Assembly: GCA_020465985.1 (NCBI GenBank)
Contig: JAANYP010004395.1
Location: 223,501 to 287,500, forward strand
DNA: 64,000 bases
Source: Centrapalus pauciflorus
Lineage: Eukaryota; Streptophyta; Magnoliopsida; Asterales; Asteraceae
Reading direction: 5' to 3'
Both the position numbers and the translations under genes were made by a program. Shown here one piece after another: positions 52,686 through 64,000 of this stretch. A model generated the notes under the pieces. That model ran no database searches and had not been told where the DNA came from. It saw nothing but the letters and a program-made list of their open reading frames with translations. Numbering within the stretch: the stretch's first letter is position 1; each line of letters starts with the position of its first letter.

Positions 52686-54028
52686 CGTGATAACAATTGA
52701 AATGATGTATGTGTGTTGAAAGATCAAGTCTCTTAGAAGAATTCTGAAGGGGTCTTGCACTAGAATGCCTGGAAACAAAGCTTTCTTCATTTGGGATCCA
52801 AAAAGTCTTCAAAAGGTCTTATATTAAATACTTGTGTTGATTGTAACTAGAAGAAGAGTATGCCTTTTTGGCACAAGACATGTACTACATCTATGACTTC
52901 TACAAACACTTGCTATGCTTTTTAGTTTTGCTAAAAGACTCGAATGTGCAATGTTTTTATGATATTTTAATCCAAAAATATGAACAACGAAGTAAAAATG
53001 GCAGCGATGGTTGAATGAATAGTTGGATTTTCGGTTGGTAAGTCAACAATGTTGGATTTTTGGAGACACTTTCTTGAACAGGAATAACCAACCTTGTTAG
53101 GAAGTGCAGCTTGTTTGATTTAATGTCTGATATCTTAATTGTCTCTGATCTCTAATTTGGTCAATATAAATTTAACATTATTTTTTTATTAAATAGATTT
53201 AATAAGACATTAGACATCTAATCACTTAAAAAACAAACGAGCCCTAAGTGATTATATATACGTACATTTCCCTTAAAAGTAACCCTGAGTTTGTAGTCAT
53301 GCTAGACTAGAGCAATCTTTTGTAACTCAAAAGGGTTGCTACTGATTCAAAATCTACATTCATTCAATCATCAACTTGTTCTTAAATACATTGACTAGAG
53401 CTAAATTTTGACCAAGCATGACTGCATGTGAGCTTTAAACCTTTAATGAACTCTGTTTTATGCAAATTGATACAAAAGCTTTACCAAATTTGAGTTCAAT
53501 CCAAAACCATCTACTTAAAATTATAAAATATATTGATGATATATACATATAACGAGGTTCAAAGGAGAACCTAATTTTTGTAGGAATTCAGCAAAAACAA
53601 ATTTAATATTTCATTTTCACGTTCAAATTTTTTTATTTTTGAACAATTTAAACTTTTATTGTTATTTTTCTAAAAATATTTTTTTGTTAATGCATAAAGA
53701 AACGAAATATTATTTGTGCATAGACTGAGCCATTATGCATAGATCGGTTATGCATTAAAAACGAAATCTTATTTTTTCGTTAATTTTTAATATTTAATAA
53801 ATAAATAATACAAGTCACAAATTCCGGATAAAAATGCATCAAACCAATATCCTTAAAGGTTTGAATAATGATTCATTCCATGAAACCGTCATTACTGGTT
53901 TAAGTTTTAATATTTTATCGTATCATCATCTTCTTCGTTCTCATACTGAAACGATAGATGTATAAGTATATTAAAAAAAATAATAATACAATTTTAATAT
54001 GTATAATAAATTGTAAAATGTTGACGAA

Positions 54029-54031
<3 letters not shown>
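52686..54031. other. 3' flank of the Aux/IAA gene and intergenic sequence
   Basis: The 3' untranslated region probably extends a few hundred bases. At 53552-53790 a degenerate element begins gaggttcaaaggagaaccta and contains several tgcat motifs, like the (TA)n-associated families. No other gene is recognised. Confidence 0.4.

Positions 54032-54080
<49 letters not shown>
54032..54080. repeat. (TA)n microsatellite
   Basis: Pure TA run on the left of A3. Confidence 0.97.

Positions 54081-55212
<1,132 letters not shown>

Positions 55213-55295
<83 letters not shown>
55213..55295. repeat. (TA)n microsatellite, about 41 units
   Basis: Pure TA run on the right of B4, about 570 bp upstream of the RPB5 start codon. 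Confidence 0.97.
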
Positions 55296-55299
<4 letters not shown>

Positions 55300-55869
55300 T
55301 TTTAAATTAACTGTCATTAATCTCCCATTTATGAGGCTTGAATCATAAGAAAGACACATAACCATCATTGGTGTCTTTAAATCTGGGACACCTAACCATC
55401 ACTTTGTCATAAAAAAAAGGATTTTATAAAAAATTGAAACATGATATCATAACATAACTTGTCTCAAAAACCACTTTGTTACACTAGGTAATAAAATGGA
55501 ATATTGTTAAAATCAATACAACATATGGAGGGTCTTACTGCAAAAAGTGTCAAAGGCTGAGGGTGCAAAGTAACATTAATACTTTCTACGCCAATACGGC
55601 AATATTTACCCAATTTGACCAGAGGTCGACATTTAAATTCCGCCCGCTACACAACTTTTGCTAGAGCTCTACCCTCGTCGCCGACATCGCCATCCGCGGG
55701 GCGTCTGACAAACCCTAACTCACTTGCCGTAAGTTCTCTTCACTATTTTGCCACAAAATTTAATCAAGTATGTATTTTTGTACGACTTTACTTGTATGGC
55801 TTTGATTTATTGGTACGTTGATGAATCAAAACTCTTATGTTTATTTATCAAAGGAGAAGAAAGGAGAAG
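55296..55869 (+). promoter_or_regulatory. RPB5 promoter and probable intron-containing 5' UTR
   Basis: From about 55615 the sequence becomes GC-richer (cgccgacatcgccatccgcg), as a transcribed 5' leader would. A good donor (ccgtaagtt, GT at 55729-55730) and a possible acceptor (atcaaag, AG at 55852-55853) would remove about 124 bp and bring the leader to 16 bp before the ATG. Inference from splice motifs only. Confidence 0.45.
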
Positions 55870-58800
55870 ATGTCGACGTCGCTGTCTGAGGAAGAAATCA
55901 AGAGGTTGTATAGAATAAGGAAAACGGTGATGGAGATGTTAAAGGACAGGAACTATTTGGTTGGAGATTTTGAGTTGGAGATGGATAGAAGACAGTTTAT
56001 TCAAAAGTATGGAGAAAACATGAAACGTGAAGATCTTGTCATCAGTAAATCTATGAAGAATGATAGCTCCGAACAGGTGCTGGTGTGGTTTTAGTGTGAT
56101 TATTGCTATATGATTTTGTGTGTTGCTTGTTTAGAAAATTACGTCCTCGCCAGTCTAGAATGTGATTTCGTATATTTTCTGTTGTGAATTGCTTACACTA
56201 GCTATAATTTCGTAGCAAGTGCTTGTGCTCTGCGTATAATTACTGTTAGTGATATTGATTTCTTATTTTAACTGTATCAATGGCACTATAATGACGGACA
56301 AGATAGTATTAGTATCTTGTATATAATTTCTTTCCATGTACAAAAGAGTAAGAAGCTGGAATCTTTAAGTTTTGGAGTTAGAATGAATGGGTAGTTTTAA
56401 CGTTTAAGGGTTGATAAGTTAGTGCCACAAAGCCTTACTGTATATGAATCTCCTTCAGCAAAGAGTGTTGGTAGTTTAGAAAAGAGGCACCTACAAGCAA
56501 GTGTATTTGCAGCCCCCCTTCTCCTCCACGAGTCATTGTACCTTCTTTTGTGTATACATCCTTTCCTAAAAAATCCACTTGTACACAGTAATCTACTTCT
56601 CTGTTCTCATGGAGGGTTCCAAGTTACAGTATATTTGACAAGATCTGTGATAGCCAGAGTCCATGAATTATGCTAGGGATTATTGTTAGGGTTAATCACA
56701 CAACGCACACACACGATCACAATAAAAGAACACAAAGAATGACGTGGTTCGGTCTAAACTTACTTACGTCTAAGGGGGCAACTAGGGATCTCTTTCATTC
56801 AGTGATAAAGATAACAAGTACAACTGTACAAGGCATATCAGTATATAGAGATGAAACAAGGCTATCCTTTTAGGATGCTAGCAATGTAGGACAAAACATT
56901 GACTAAGTATCAATGTGGTACACTTAAGAACATGGGCCTGCTGCCCCCTTATTCCCACGAAGCCTACACTCAACAATTATTTCACCTTTGATACGAAAGG
57001 GTAGAGAAACTGCTATCAGCTGTGAATTATGTTTGGGTAAGAATCATGGCGATTAGTGCTGTTTGTAATGATATATTAAACCAAAATTGTCAAAAGTTTT
57101 ACTTAGAAAAAGGAAGCAAAGAAACAACTTTATAGCGAATCCTAAGCTAGGAAGGAGTTGAATATTTTTATTGCATTCAAAGAGAAAGCCTGGTGTTTAC
57201 CTTCCTTATTTTGCTCGTGATGCTAATGCATGTTTTAGTTTATGTCGTAAGTTTTTTATTTAGTGACTAGGGTGATTGTCTAACTTCAAAACCAACATTT
57301 TGAACAACATTCCTCTTTCTTCAAGTCAAATACTAAAATGAAGACAAAGAAGCCAATATTATACATGAATTTGGGAATGTTTTACTAAATGCTGACAATC
57401 TTATAGATTACCATCCCCTTCTCTATTTGACTTTGTGTTACCATATTTAAATGGATGTTTATCTATCAGATCTATGTCTTCTTCCCTGATGAAGCAAAAG
57501 TTGGAGTCAAGACTATAAAGAATTATATCAACCGTATGAAGTCGGAGAATGTCACCCGAGGGATCTTGGTTGTGCAGCAAAATTTAACGCCCTTTGCCCG
57601 AACTTGCATTAGTGAGATAGCAGCAAAATTTCACATGGAGGTTTTCCAGGTCAGTGATGCTTTTATCTCTTCATTGATTCTATAAGTAACTGTCATTAAT
57701 TGACGACGTAAGTATATACAGGGGGAGTAATTAACCTCATGCTAAGGGGATGTTTGGTTTTGCGTTTGAAAAATTCTTCAACGTTTAATAACTAATAATC
57801 GGATAATAGCTGTAACAAAAAGTGCTGCTAGAAATTTAGTGTATGGTTTAGCTTCCGCTGCTTGCTATCACAATTATCAAATAATCAGTTTTTAAAATGT
57901 TTGAATTTGCGTTTTTACTTGTAAAATAACCAATATCAGTTATTAATCAAATAAGCTACACTTTTTAGCTTATGAAAGAGTGTGGTAAGACCGTAAGATT
58001 AGTTCTAAACGCATATAATCACTTTTTAATGAATGCAATCCAAACACTTTAAACCAATTATTTATGTTATTGTAACGTAACAATCTAACAATCTCCATCA
58101 TAACGCAAAACCAAACACTCCCTAAGTTGTAATCCTTTTATAGCTATATCATCTAGGCTCTCCTCTTTGATCTGATTATGCAAGCTTCGCATACAAATTG
58201 AAGTGTTTAATGGTTAATATGTGCATTCTTGGAACTACGAATTCACCTAAACTTCCCATACAAAACAAAGTAAAGATGCATACAATGATACAAACCTATT
58301 TGGACCATTTTTAAGCAAAATATTAAATATTACACTGGAACTCAAATGTTTGCTTTACTTTATTCACCCATCGGTTGGGATAAAAATTCCACTGTTGTTC
58401 AAGTGTCTGTAGAATAAGTTAATCTATAGGATTAAGTCCTTGTATGTTTGTTTTTGTTATGATTATATCTGGATGATCCATACAATATGTTATATCAAGG
58501 GATGTGTTTTTTGCCGATGATGTTTCATGTTTTGTTGAATCTATAGCTAGGCTTTTAGTTTATGCTCTAGATAGCAGGTATGGAGAGCATGAAGGAAAAC
58601 ATAGCCTTTTCAGTAGGTGTGTTCAAGATGGGACAAGAATGTCTAGACTTGGTGTAAAATAATTCTAATGGAGATTGGTTAGAACTTAGAAGTGGACACT
58701 TGTAATTATACCTAAACGAGGATGCCAAGGTACACTGAAAAGCATGAAGATCAAGATCTTATTTGGGCGAGCATACCATGCTAATAGCTCCAAAAGGGAT

Positions 58801-61086
58801 GCAAATGAGCCAAGCTGGCTTGACTTTATGGTGTTAGGATAAGCTCGAACTTGAGTCGTTAGCTAGACAAGTCTTCTTGATGGAGGTTGAGCTCATATTG
58901 AGAAAGGTTTGAGCTTGATTCAGAAGGTTGGATAGCTTGTAAAATTTCCATTAGAATCACGAGTCATAAAGCAAAAGCTCGAGTCAAGAGCTCTAATTGA
59001 TTAAAAAGGTTTGAGCCCTACCCAAAATTTATACACAAAAACTTGACCATAACTCTGTAAGTACATATATACCAATATATACATAGAGCTTAATAAGCTT
59101 GATAAGAAATCTGGTGAAGTTTTTATTGGGTTAATAATGATTTAAGCCAAGTAAAGTTTTTCATATTATCGATCAACTCCCTAAGTTTTTTTTGGATTTG
59201 TTTAGATCACTTTTTTTTTTAAATATTGAATTTAACCCTTAAACATTTAGTTTTACCAATTTAGTCCCTCATTCGTAGCCGGTTTGACCGGTATTTTTTT
59301 TTTGCTGACTAGGATTAAAATGAACTAAAACTAATTTAATTGGATTTTTAAAAAAATTAAGATCAAGTTATTGTTATCATTATATTAAATTTATTATCAT
59401 CTATCTTAGCTTTCGAGTTTCCAGGAATCCTTCCTTCACCATTCTCTTTGGTGACCGCAGAACTCCGCTGCCATCGCCTCCGGCCAACTATTGGCCGCCA
59501 TCACCACCGGTCAACCACTGCCACCATGAATAATCTAAAGCTTCCCACTTTCCCAGAAACAAACCGATCAAAGAACATAAATCATGAATATGAATTGAAG
59601 AAGATGAATCTAAATTGTATGTTCCACTCTAATAGAACAAGTAAATGTAAATCAAAAACGAAATGAGATTCTTGTTCAGCTCTTGTAAACAAAAAAACAA
59701 AATCGAAATATCCTCACATCATTCAAAACGAAATGAATCTAAACCATACACCCTCACATCGTTCAAATTGAAACTATTAAACCAGACCAAAACGATTAAA
59801 CTAGAAATCGGAACCATTAAACCATAAATTGGAACCATTAGACCCATAATTGAAACATCTTTAAGGGTTCTGCAGATGGAGATCTTAAACGATTTCAAAC
59901 CCGGTCGTAAAACACACCAGATCTGAGATGGTGACGAGCAACGGTGGTGGTGGTTAGAACGACTGCCGTGGTTATGATGAGAAATGGTGGTGGTGACGAG
60001 TAACTGTAGCGGTGACAAGAAACGGTGGTGGTGATGAGTAACCATGGTGGTGATGAGTGACGACGGTCTTTGTGGAGGTGATGAGCGACGGTCTTTGTGG
60101 AGGTGATGAGCAACCGAAGTTGGCCTTTTCTTTTATTCTAGCTGAATGGTAGCATTTATGTATATTCAAGGGAATGGGGAATATAATCGTTTAAGTAAAT
60201 AATAATAATAATAATAACCATAGTTTTAACAATGATTTAAAAATGACACGTCATAGACATGTCAGTGCCACATAAGCAAAATAATAACACATCGCCATGT
60301 CATCATGTAACCTGTTATATAACAGGTAAAAGGGCTAAATAAAAAAATAAAAATATAAAGAGAAGTGATTTAAACAATCCAAAAAAAAGTTTAGGGACTT
60401 GCTCTTTAATCTGATGAAGGTTCGTCGGTTTAAATCAATATTAACCCTTCAATATATGTATCGAGCTCATATTTATGCTTGAGACTGAACATGAAATCAA
60501 TAAAGTTCAACTTGAGCATCCTTGAGTTACTCGACAAATGCTCAACTCATTTGATGATTATTGGGTTTCATTTTCTAGCCTACCCCAACTATTTGGAGGT
60601 AAAGGAGAGAATGGACTGTCTGAATATCAAATTAGAGCGTTATCATATAAGTATATAACATAAAGAACAGAAGAGAAGAGAAAAGAACATGGTAGAAAGT
60701 ATTGGGTTTGATCAATAGCAAGTAATGCTAGAATAATGTTGAGTCAATTTGATGTAAATGATGCAGGAAGCTGAGTTGTTGGTGAATGTGAAAAATCATG
60801 TTCTAGTGCCAGAGCATCAGGTTCTTACCAACGAAGAGAAAAAGACTCTACTTGAGAGATACACCGTAAAAGAAACACAGGTTGGGACATTTTTCTTTTC
60901 TACACTTGGCCATTGTTTGTAAAACAACTTTTGTGATTGTGTATGTAACTGTGTTTTCAGCTACCTCGTATTCAAGTTAGTGATCCTGTTGCAAGATATT
61001 ATGGGCTAAAGCGTGGACAGGTTGTGAAAATTATTCGACCCAGCGAGACTGCTGGTCGTTATGTCACTTACCGATATGTCGTTTGA
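55870..61086 (+). CDS. NRPB5: DNA-directed RNA polymerase subunit RPB5, 4 exons
   Basis: Shared subunit of nuclear RNA polymerases I, II and III (and plant IV, or V via paralogues), forming part of the lower jaw that contacts downstream DNA. Exons: 55870-56076, 57470-57649, 60767-60880, 60961-61086, all phase-0 junctions with GT-AG borders, giving 208 residues, close to the usual 205. The N-terminal jaw domain begins EEEIKRLYRIRKTV and includes FIQKYGENMKREDL. Exon 2 carries FFPDEAKVGVKTIKNY and NLTPFARTCISEI. The C-terminal assembly domain has VPEHQVLTNEEKKTLLERY, LPRIQVSDPVARYYGLKRGQ and the invariant end RPSETAGRYVTYRYVV. Intron 1 (1,393 bp) holds a solo LTR. Intron 2 (3,117 bp) holds a MITE and a 1.3-kb TIR element. 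Intron 3 is only 80 bp. The C-terminus is that of a canonical NRPB5 rather than a shortened copy. Start chosen for family fit (MSTSLSEEEIKRLYR). Confidence 0.96.
56684..56975 (-). mobile_element. Solo LTR with 5-bp TSD in RPB5 intron 1
   Basis: Starts TGTTAGGGTT and ends CTACACTCAACA, i.e. TG...CA. The identical pentamer attat flanks it (56679-56683 and 56976-56980). The internal gacgtggttcggtc and cttacgtctaag string is typical of plant Copia-type LTRs and small LTR elements. Orientation is not certain. At 292 bp there is no coding capacity. Confidence 0.8.
57746..58122. mobile_element. PIF-like MITE (GAGTGTTTGG family), copy 2, in RPB5 intron 2
   Basis: The left end ggggatgtttggttttgcgt and the right end, reverse-complemented as gggagtgtttggttttgcgt, are nearly perfect TIRs. 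TAA flanks it on both sides (57743-57745 and 58123-58125). It is 377 bp long, like the 373-bp copy at 33153, with a shared interior. Confidence 0.88.
58123..59127. other. RPB5 intron 2, unassigned sequence
   Basis: The part at 58780-59020 carries repeated gagcttgag/ctcgagtc-like motifs, possibly a remnant of another dispersed repeat. No ORF of note. Confidence 0.4.
59128..60447. mobile_element. Mutator-like TIR element with GC-rich cargo, in RPB5 intron 2
   Basis: TIRs of about 85 bp: left gggttaataatgatttaagc and right, reverse-complemented, gggttaatattgatttaaac. Shared blocks are actccctaagttttttttgg and agtccctaaacttttttttg. They belong to the GGGTTAATA family of 6464 and 30172. The interior contains a GC-rich block (59445-59530, cgcctccggccaactattgg) and an array of ggtggtgatgagcaacgg-like units (59930-60110), both unlike the surrounding intron. 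No target duplication was found. The 108- and 72-codon His/Ser-rich ORFs are products of the array. Confidence 0.7.
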
Positions 61087-61421
61087 ACCCAAATTGGTTT
61101 ATGCACAGTGAACTTGGATCAACCTTTGTTATGTTTTACGTTTGTTAAATGCCATTGTTACAAACCAGTTTACAGAAGATGTTACCATCCCTTAAGTTGT
61201 TTGTAGTGTTAAATTGTTAATGGAGTCGAATTGGTTTTCCATTGTTGGCATAAAATCAATGTCTCTCTATTCAGTAGATGACTGCTGTAGCATACAACTA
61301 TACATGTGTGTCAAGTTAAATGATTCTTTGTATACATAATTAATAGTATTACAAGATCATGTGTGGGGTCACCTTAATAATTCTTTGTATACACAATTGT
61401 TAAGCTAAAGAAGGTTTTCTC

Positions 61422-63248
61422 CTAGTCAATATGGACCCAAATACCAGGTCCAGGAATGCCAAGATAATTCACAAACATCATGTAGTACCCGGGAGGTGCA
61501 AATTTTCCTGATGGTGGAGCATAAGCGTCGATCAAGTTATTTACAACACTGTTTATCATGGGTACGATCGTCCTTTGGTTTTGGGAGAAACCATGAGTGG
61601 TGAATGGTGGGTATATCAATGTTATCTTAATCTCATTAGGCTGCACCATTTTCTTAAATGTAATCGCGACCTTAAAATTTGACATATACTTTAAGACCTT
61701 ATCCGTGCCCTGCTCATTGATTGTTGGCCTCTTGTGGTCTAGAGCTTTGTCCAAGTAATGAGGAGAGAATTTCTCGACCCTCAACTCTGTTGGGAATTCG
61801 ACATTGTAAGTGTAGAACTGGTGTGGGTTGCTGCCAGCAACCAAGATCTTAGTGTCGGGTAACAATGCTGCGGTCGAATGATACATTCTGGCAATGGTTG
61901 TAGGAGCCAATTCTTTAAATCTATGACCCTTAGGCTTCCATGGGGAATACAATACTGGGGTCAAGTTAGGTTCTATTGCATCCTCCCAGGCTGCAGTACC
62001 CTTTTTGGCACCATTGAGCATGAGGAGATCTCCAGTAGGGAGGTGTAAAAGGTCACCCATGACCCTCGGCGATGGCATGTTTTGTTCTTTCTCCCATTGT
62101 GCACCTTCTTTCTCGGGACGAATCCTATGACAGTCCTTGAGTGCAGGTACATACACCTTTTCTTTCACATGCTTTGCATCAACCATTTCAAATGCATCAG
62201 GCTTGTTACCGCCACAAACAACCACCTCAACGCTAAACGCTGCGAGGTTTTCTCCAAACATCCTGAGCGGGAGAAGAGCGGACATGCCTGAAGCTGGGTA
62301 GTTTCGGGAACCGCCTGGCAACTTGGGATGCTCTACAAGAATCTTTCCTGTTTTTGGATCTAAGTTGATGGATCGGTCATTGGCGAAAACAAATACGCTT
62401 CCGTCTGTAAGCAGGAAAACAAAGGGGTAGAGGTTGTTCTCGATGAATCGGTTCGGTCCTTTGGGTGGTGTACATGTTTCTTTGAGGAAAGGGAAGTCGA
62501 TTCTTTTGGGTTGGAAGTCAAGTGATGGCGGGATGATCTCAATGCTGAAAGCATCCCTGCCCCCGACCAATATTGCGCTCCCATCTTCCAAAACTTGGTT
62601 GGATGCATACCATCTGAAGTCAGCAAGAGCATCTTTTCTCTCGATAAAGTTTGCTTTAAGATCATCCTTTGGCAGCATTCTAATAGCTTTCACGCCACTG
62701 AAGGTACCTCCGGTAGCCACCATGTTACCGTTAGGCCACAAGTTTCCAGACGAACACCATGGTTCACCTGACAACTGACGTAAACATATACAATAAATTC
62801 ATGCTTGCAAAACAAATTCGATCATTAATAAATTAATCAAACATACCACAAGGGTTCTACTTTGTGTGGTTTTCCAGTCGTACGCAATAGCATGAGCGAA
62901 ACAATCAGGCTGGTTATTTGCGTCAGGGTTAAGAGGACAATTTCCCTCGGGTTCCAGTTTTCGAGCTGAAGGCCCGAGTGTTGTGGTATCAAACCAGACA
63001 ACCCTATCGTTAGGCATCAACTGTAGCTGCATCGCAGCCACACCCGCATTTGGGTTATCAATTACCCATTCTCCCTTGAAACTTGTCTTAATCTCTGGCC
63101 TATGGTAATCTGTTCCGTCGCCGGTATATTTCATAATGTTAATAACACCATCACTTATAAGATCTCGAGTGGCAAATATAGAAAATGGAAACAATTGAGA
63201 GAGGAGGAGGAGGATGACGACATAGGAGGTTCTGAATAATGAATCCAT
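61422..63248 (-). CDS. Glyoxal/galactose-oxidase-like copper-radical oxidase, 2 exons
   Basis: Predicted secreted aldehyde or alcohol oxidase producing hydrogen peroxide in the apoplast. Exon 1 is 63248-62847 and exon 2 is 62774-61422 on the minus strand (GT-AG intron of 72 bp), giving 584 residues, the usual plant size. Residues 1-26 are a signal peptide (hydrophobic VVILLLLSQLFPFSIFA). The glyoxal-oxidase N-terminal seven-bladed propeller follows, then the galactose-oxidase C-terminal (DUF1929) domain from about 475. By comparison with fungal enzymes, the radical-cofactor and copper residues appear present: Cys141 (EPWCSSGN), Tyr190 (FRWYAS), Tyr432-His433 (RMYHSTAALLPD) and His528 (TTHGFSQNQR). 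An intact active site suggests a working enzyme. Plant relatives act in pollen/anther and cell-wall processes; substrate is not readable from sequence. It converges with RPB5, 335 bp between stop codons. A TATA-like tttatag lies about 45 bp upstream of the ATG. Confidence 0.93.
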
Positions 63249-64000
63249 TGGTGGATTTTAATTTTTTGATCACCTTCATAGAATATCCTTTATAGTTGAA
63301 TTAGCTAAATATTTGTGGTTAATATAGAAAAGGACAATCTTCACAACATCAGTTTCTAATTATAGCCTAAGGACATTATTAATGGGCTATGCTACAATCA
63401 GCTGTATATATCATTTTGTATCGTATGAAGTAGGAATTTGTATTGAAAAACTTTGCATCAGATTTGGATGATTCAGGCAGAAGGCGTGAGGTGACATGGA
63501 TGATAGTAATTAGTAAAGAAGATTAATTTTAGTAATCAACTGTATGTATGTATAGTAGTTGAGTTTGCTATGGTATCCAGACCCACAAACGGGTACCAGT
63601 TTGGATCCATTCATCCATAGTATTTTGGTAATCATATCGGGTGGGTTGGGGTTGGGGTTGGGTTTGGGGCGAAGACCACCATTAGAGATGGTTGTAATTG
63701 TTGTCATATATTTTCTTGCTTTGTTTAATAAAAACAGAGCGGCAAGCATATAAAAAAGATGTAAACAGGTGAGAAGAAGGGATTGGAATTTGGAAGGAGT
63801 GAAGAAGCTATTGAAGGAATAAGAATAAGAATAAGAAATGTCTGTCACCTGGGGTGTTTTTTGAGATCACTTTTAAATTAAATGTAAATATATTTTGATA
63901 GAATGAGCTAAAAACATTGCGAGCAAAACACTAGTGAAATTCTTCGTATGCTAGATCCTAAAGACTCGGGCCTAGAAGAAGAAGAAGAAGAAAGAGAGAG
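63249..64000. other. Upstream flank of the oxidase gene and window edge
   Basis: Contains the promoter of the minus-strand oxidase, a weak small ORF (63510-63848) and a GAA-rich trinucleotide run (63977-63994) at the window edge. No transposon boundaries were recognised. Confidence 0.45.
63510..63848 (-). CDS. Possible small membrane or secreted peptide, unrecognised
   Basis: A 112-codon ORF with a hydrophobic segment at about residues 24-41 (SLLLTCLHLFYMLAALFLL), a Pro/Asn repeat (PKPNPNPNPP) and a tail with GSKLVPVCGSGYHSK. The layout (signal-like or anchor segment, variable middle, short conserved-looking tail) resembles plant small-peptide precursors, but I recognise no family. The PNPNPN part comes from a ggttggg/ggttgggg repeat. 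It may be spurious. Confidence 0.25.
   Translation of the reverse strand: MTDISYSYSYSFNSFFTPSKFQSLLLTCLHLFYMLAALFLLNKARKYMTTITTISNGGLRPKPNPNPNPPDMITKILWMNGSKLVPVCGSGYHSKLNYYTYIQLITKINLLY

Noticed and set aside
59719..60045. His-rich 108-codon minus-strand ORF
   Set aside because: Arises from the ggtggtgatgagcaacgg array inside the transposon in RPB5 intron 2.

Overview
This is a nuclear plant window, almost certainly from a eudicot. It is very AT-rich, gene-poor over its first 50 kb and full of short non-autonomous DNA transposons and very long (TA)n microsatellites. Three spliced plant genes with canonical GT-AG introns lie at the right end. The species cannot be fixed from sequence alone. 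An asterid or Asteraceae-type genome is my guess, not something I can show.

Layout. 1-50 kb is transposon and microsatellite territory with one intact cellular-looking ORF, a GRF-type zinc-finger/transmembrane protein (27166-27612, minus). That ORF sits inside a 1,353-bp Mutator-like element with 32-bp terminal inverted repeats (TIRs) and a perfect 10-bp target duplication. The element lies inside a hAT-like element, which lies inside a decayed LINE. Two large composite islands (17.0-19.8 kb and 38.5-42.2 kb) and several smaller ones (0.9-2.9 kb, 36.3-37.3 kb, 54.0-55.3 kb) consist of TIR-bearing cores separated only by (TA)n tracts. At least eight core families (called A to H here) show this behaviour, which suggests elements that target or generate (TA)n microsatellites. 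Other elements supported by TIRs and target site duplications (TSDs) are Mutator-like MITEs (22.1, 30.2 kb with perfect 9-bp TSDs; 6.5 kb with one mismatch), hAT-like elements (9.5, 23.3, 26.5 kb), Tourist/PIF-like MITEs (10.8, 13.1, 28.3, 33.2, 57.7 kb), a small CACTA element (14.4 kb), Helitron-like elements (3.6, 37.8, 49.2 kb) and a solo LTR (56.7 kb).

50-63.3 kb holds the genes: an Aux/IAA transcriptional repressor of the IAA27 type (50281-52685, plus, 5 exons), the RNA polymerase subunit RPB5 (55870-61086, plus, 4 exons, introns swollen by transposons) and a glyoxal/galactose-oxidase-like secreted enzyme (61422-63248, minus, 2 exons). RPB5 and the oxidase converge with about 335 bp between their stop codons. 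The three genes have unrelated roles (auxin signalling, transcription machinery, apoplastic oxidation) and are simply neighbours, not an operon or a cluster. A weak small-peptide ORF (63510-63848, minus) follows.

No tRNA, rRNA, CRISPR or viral gene was recognised. Most other ORFs of 60-160 codons are translations of (TA)n tracts (YIYIYI) or of element-internal minisatellites and are left out.
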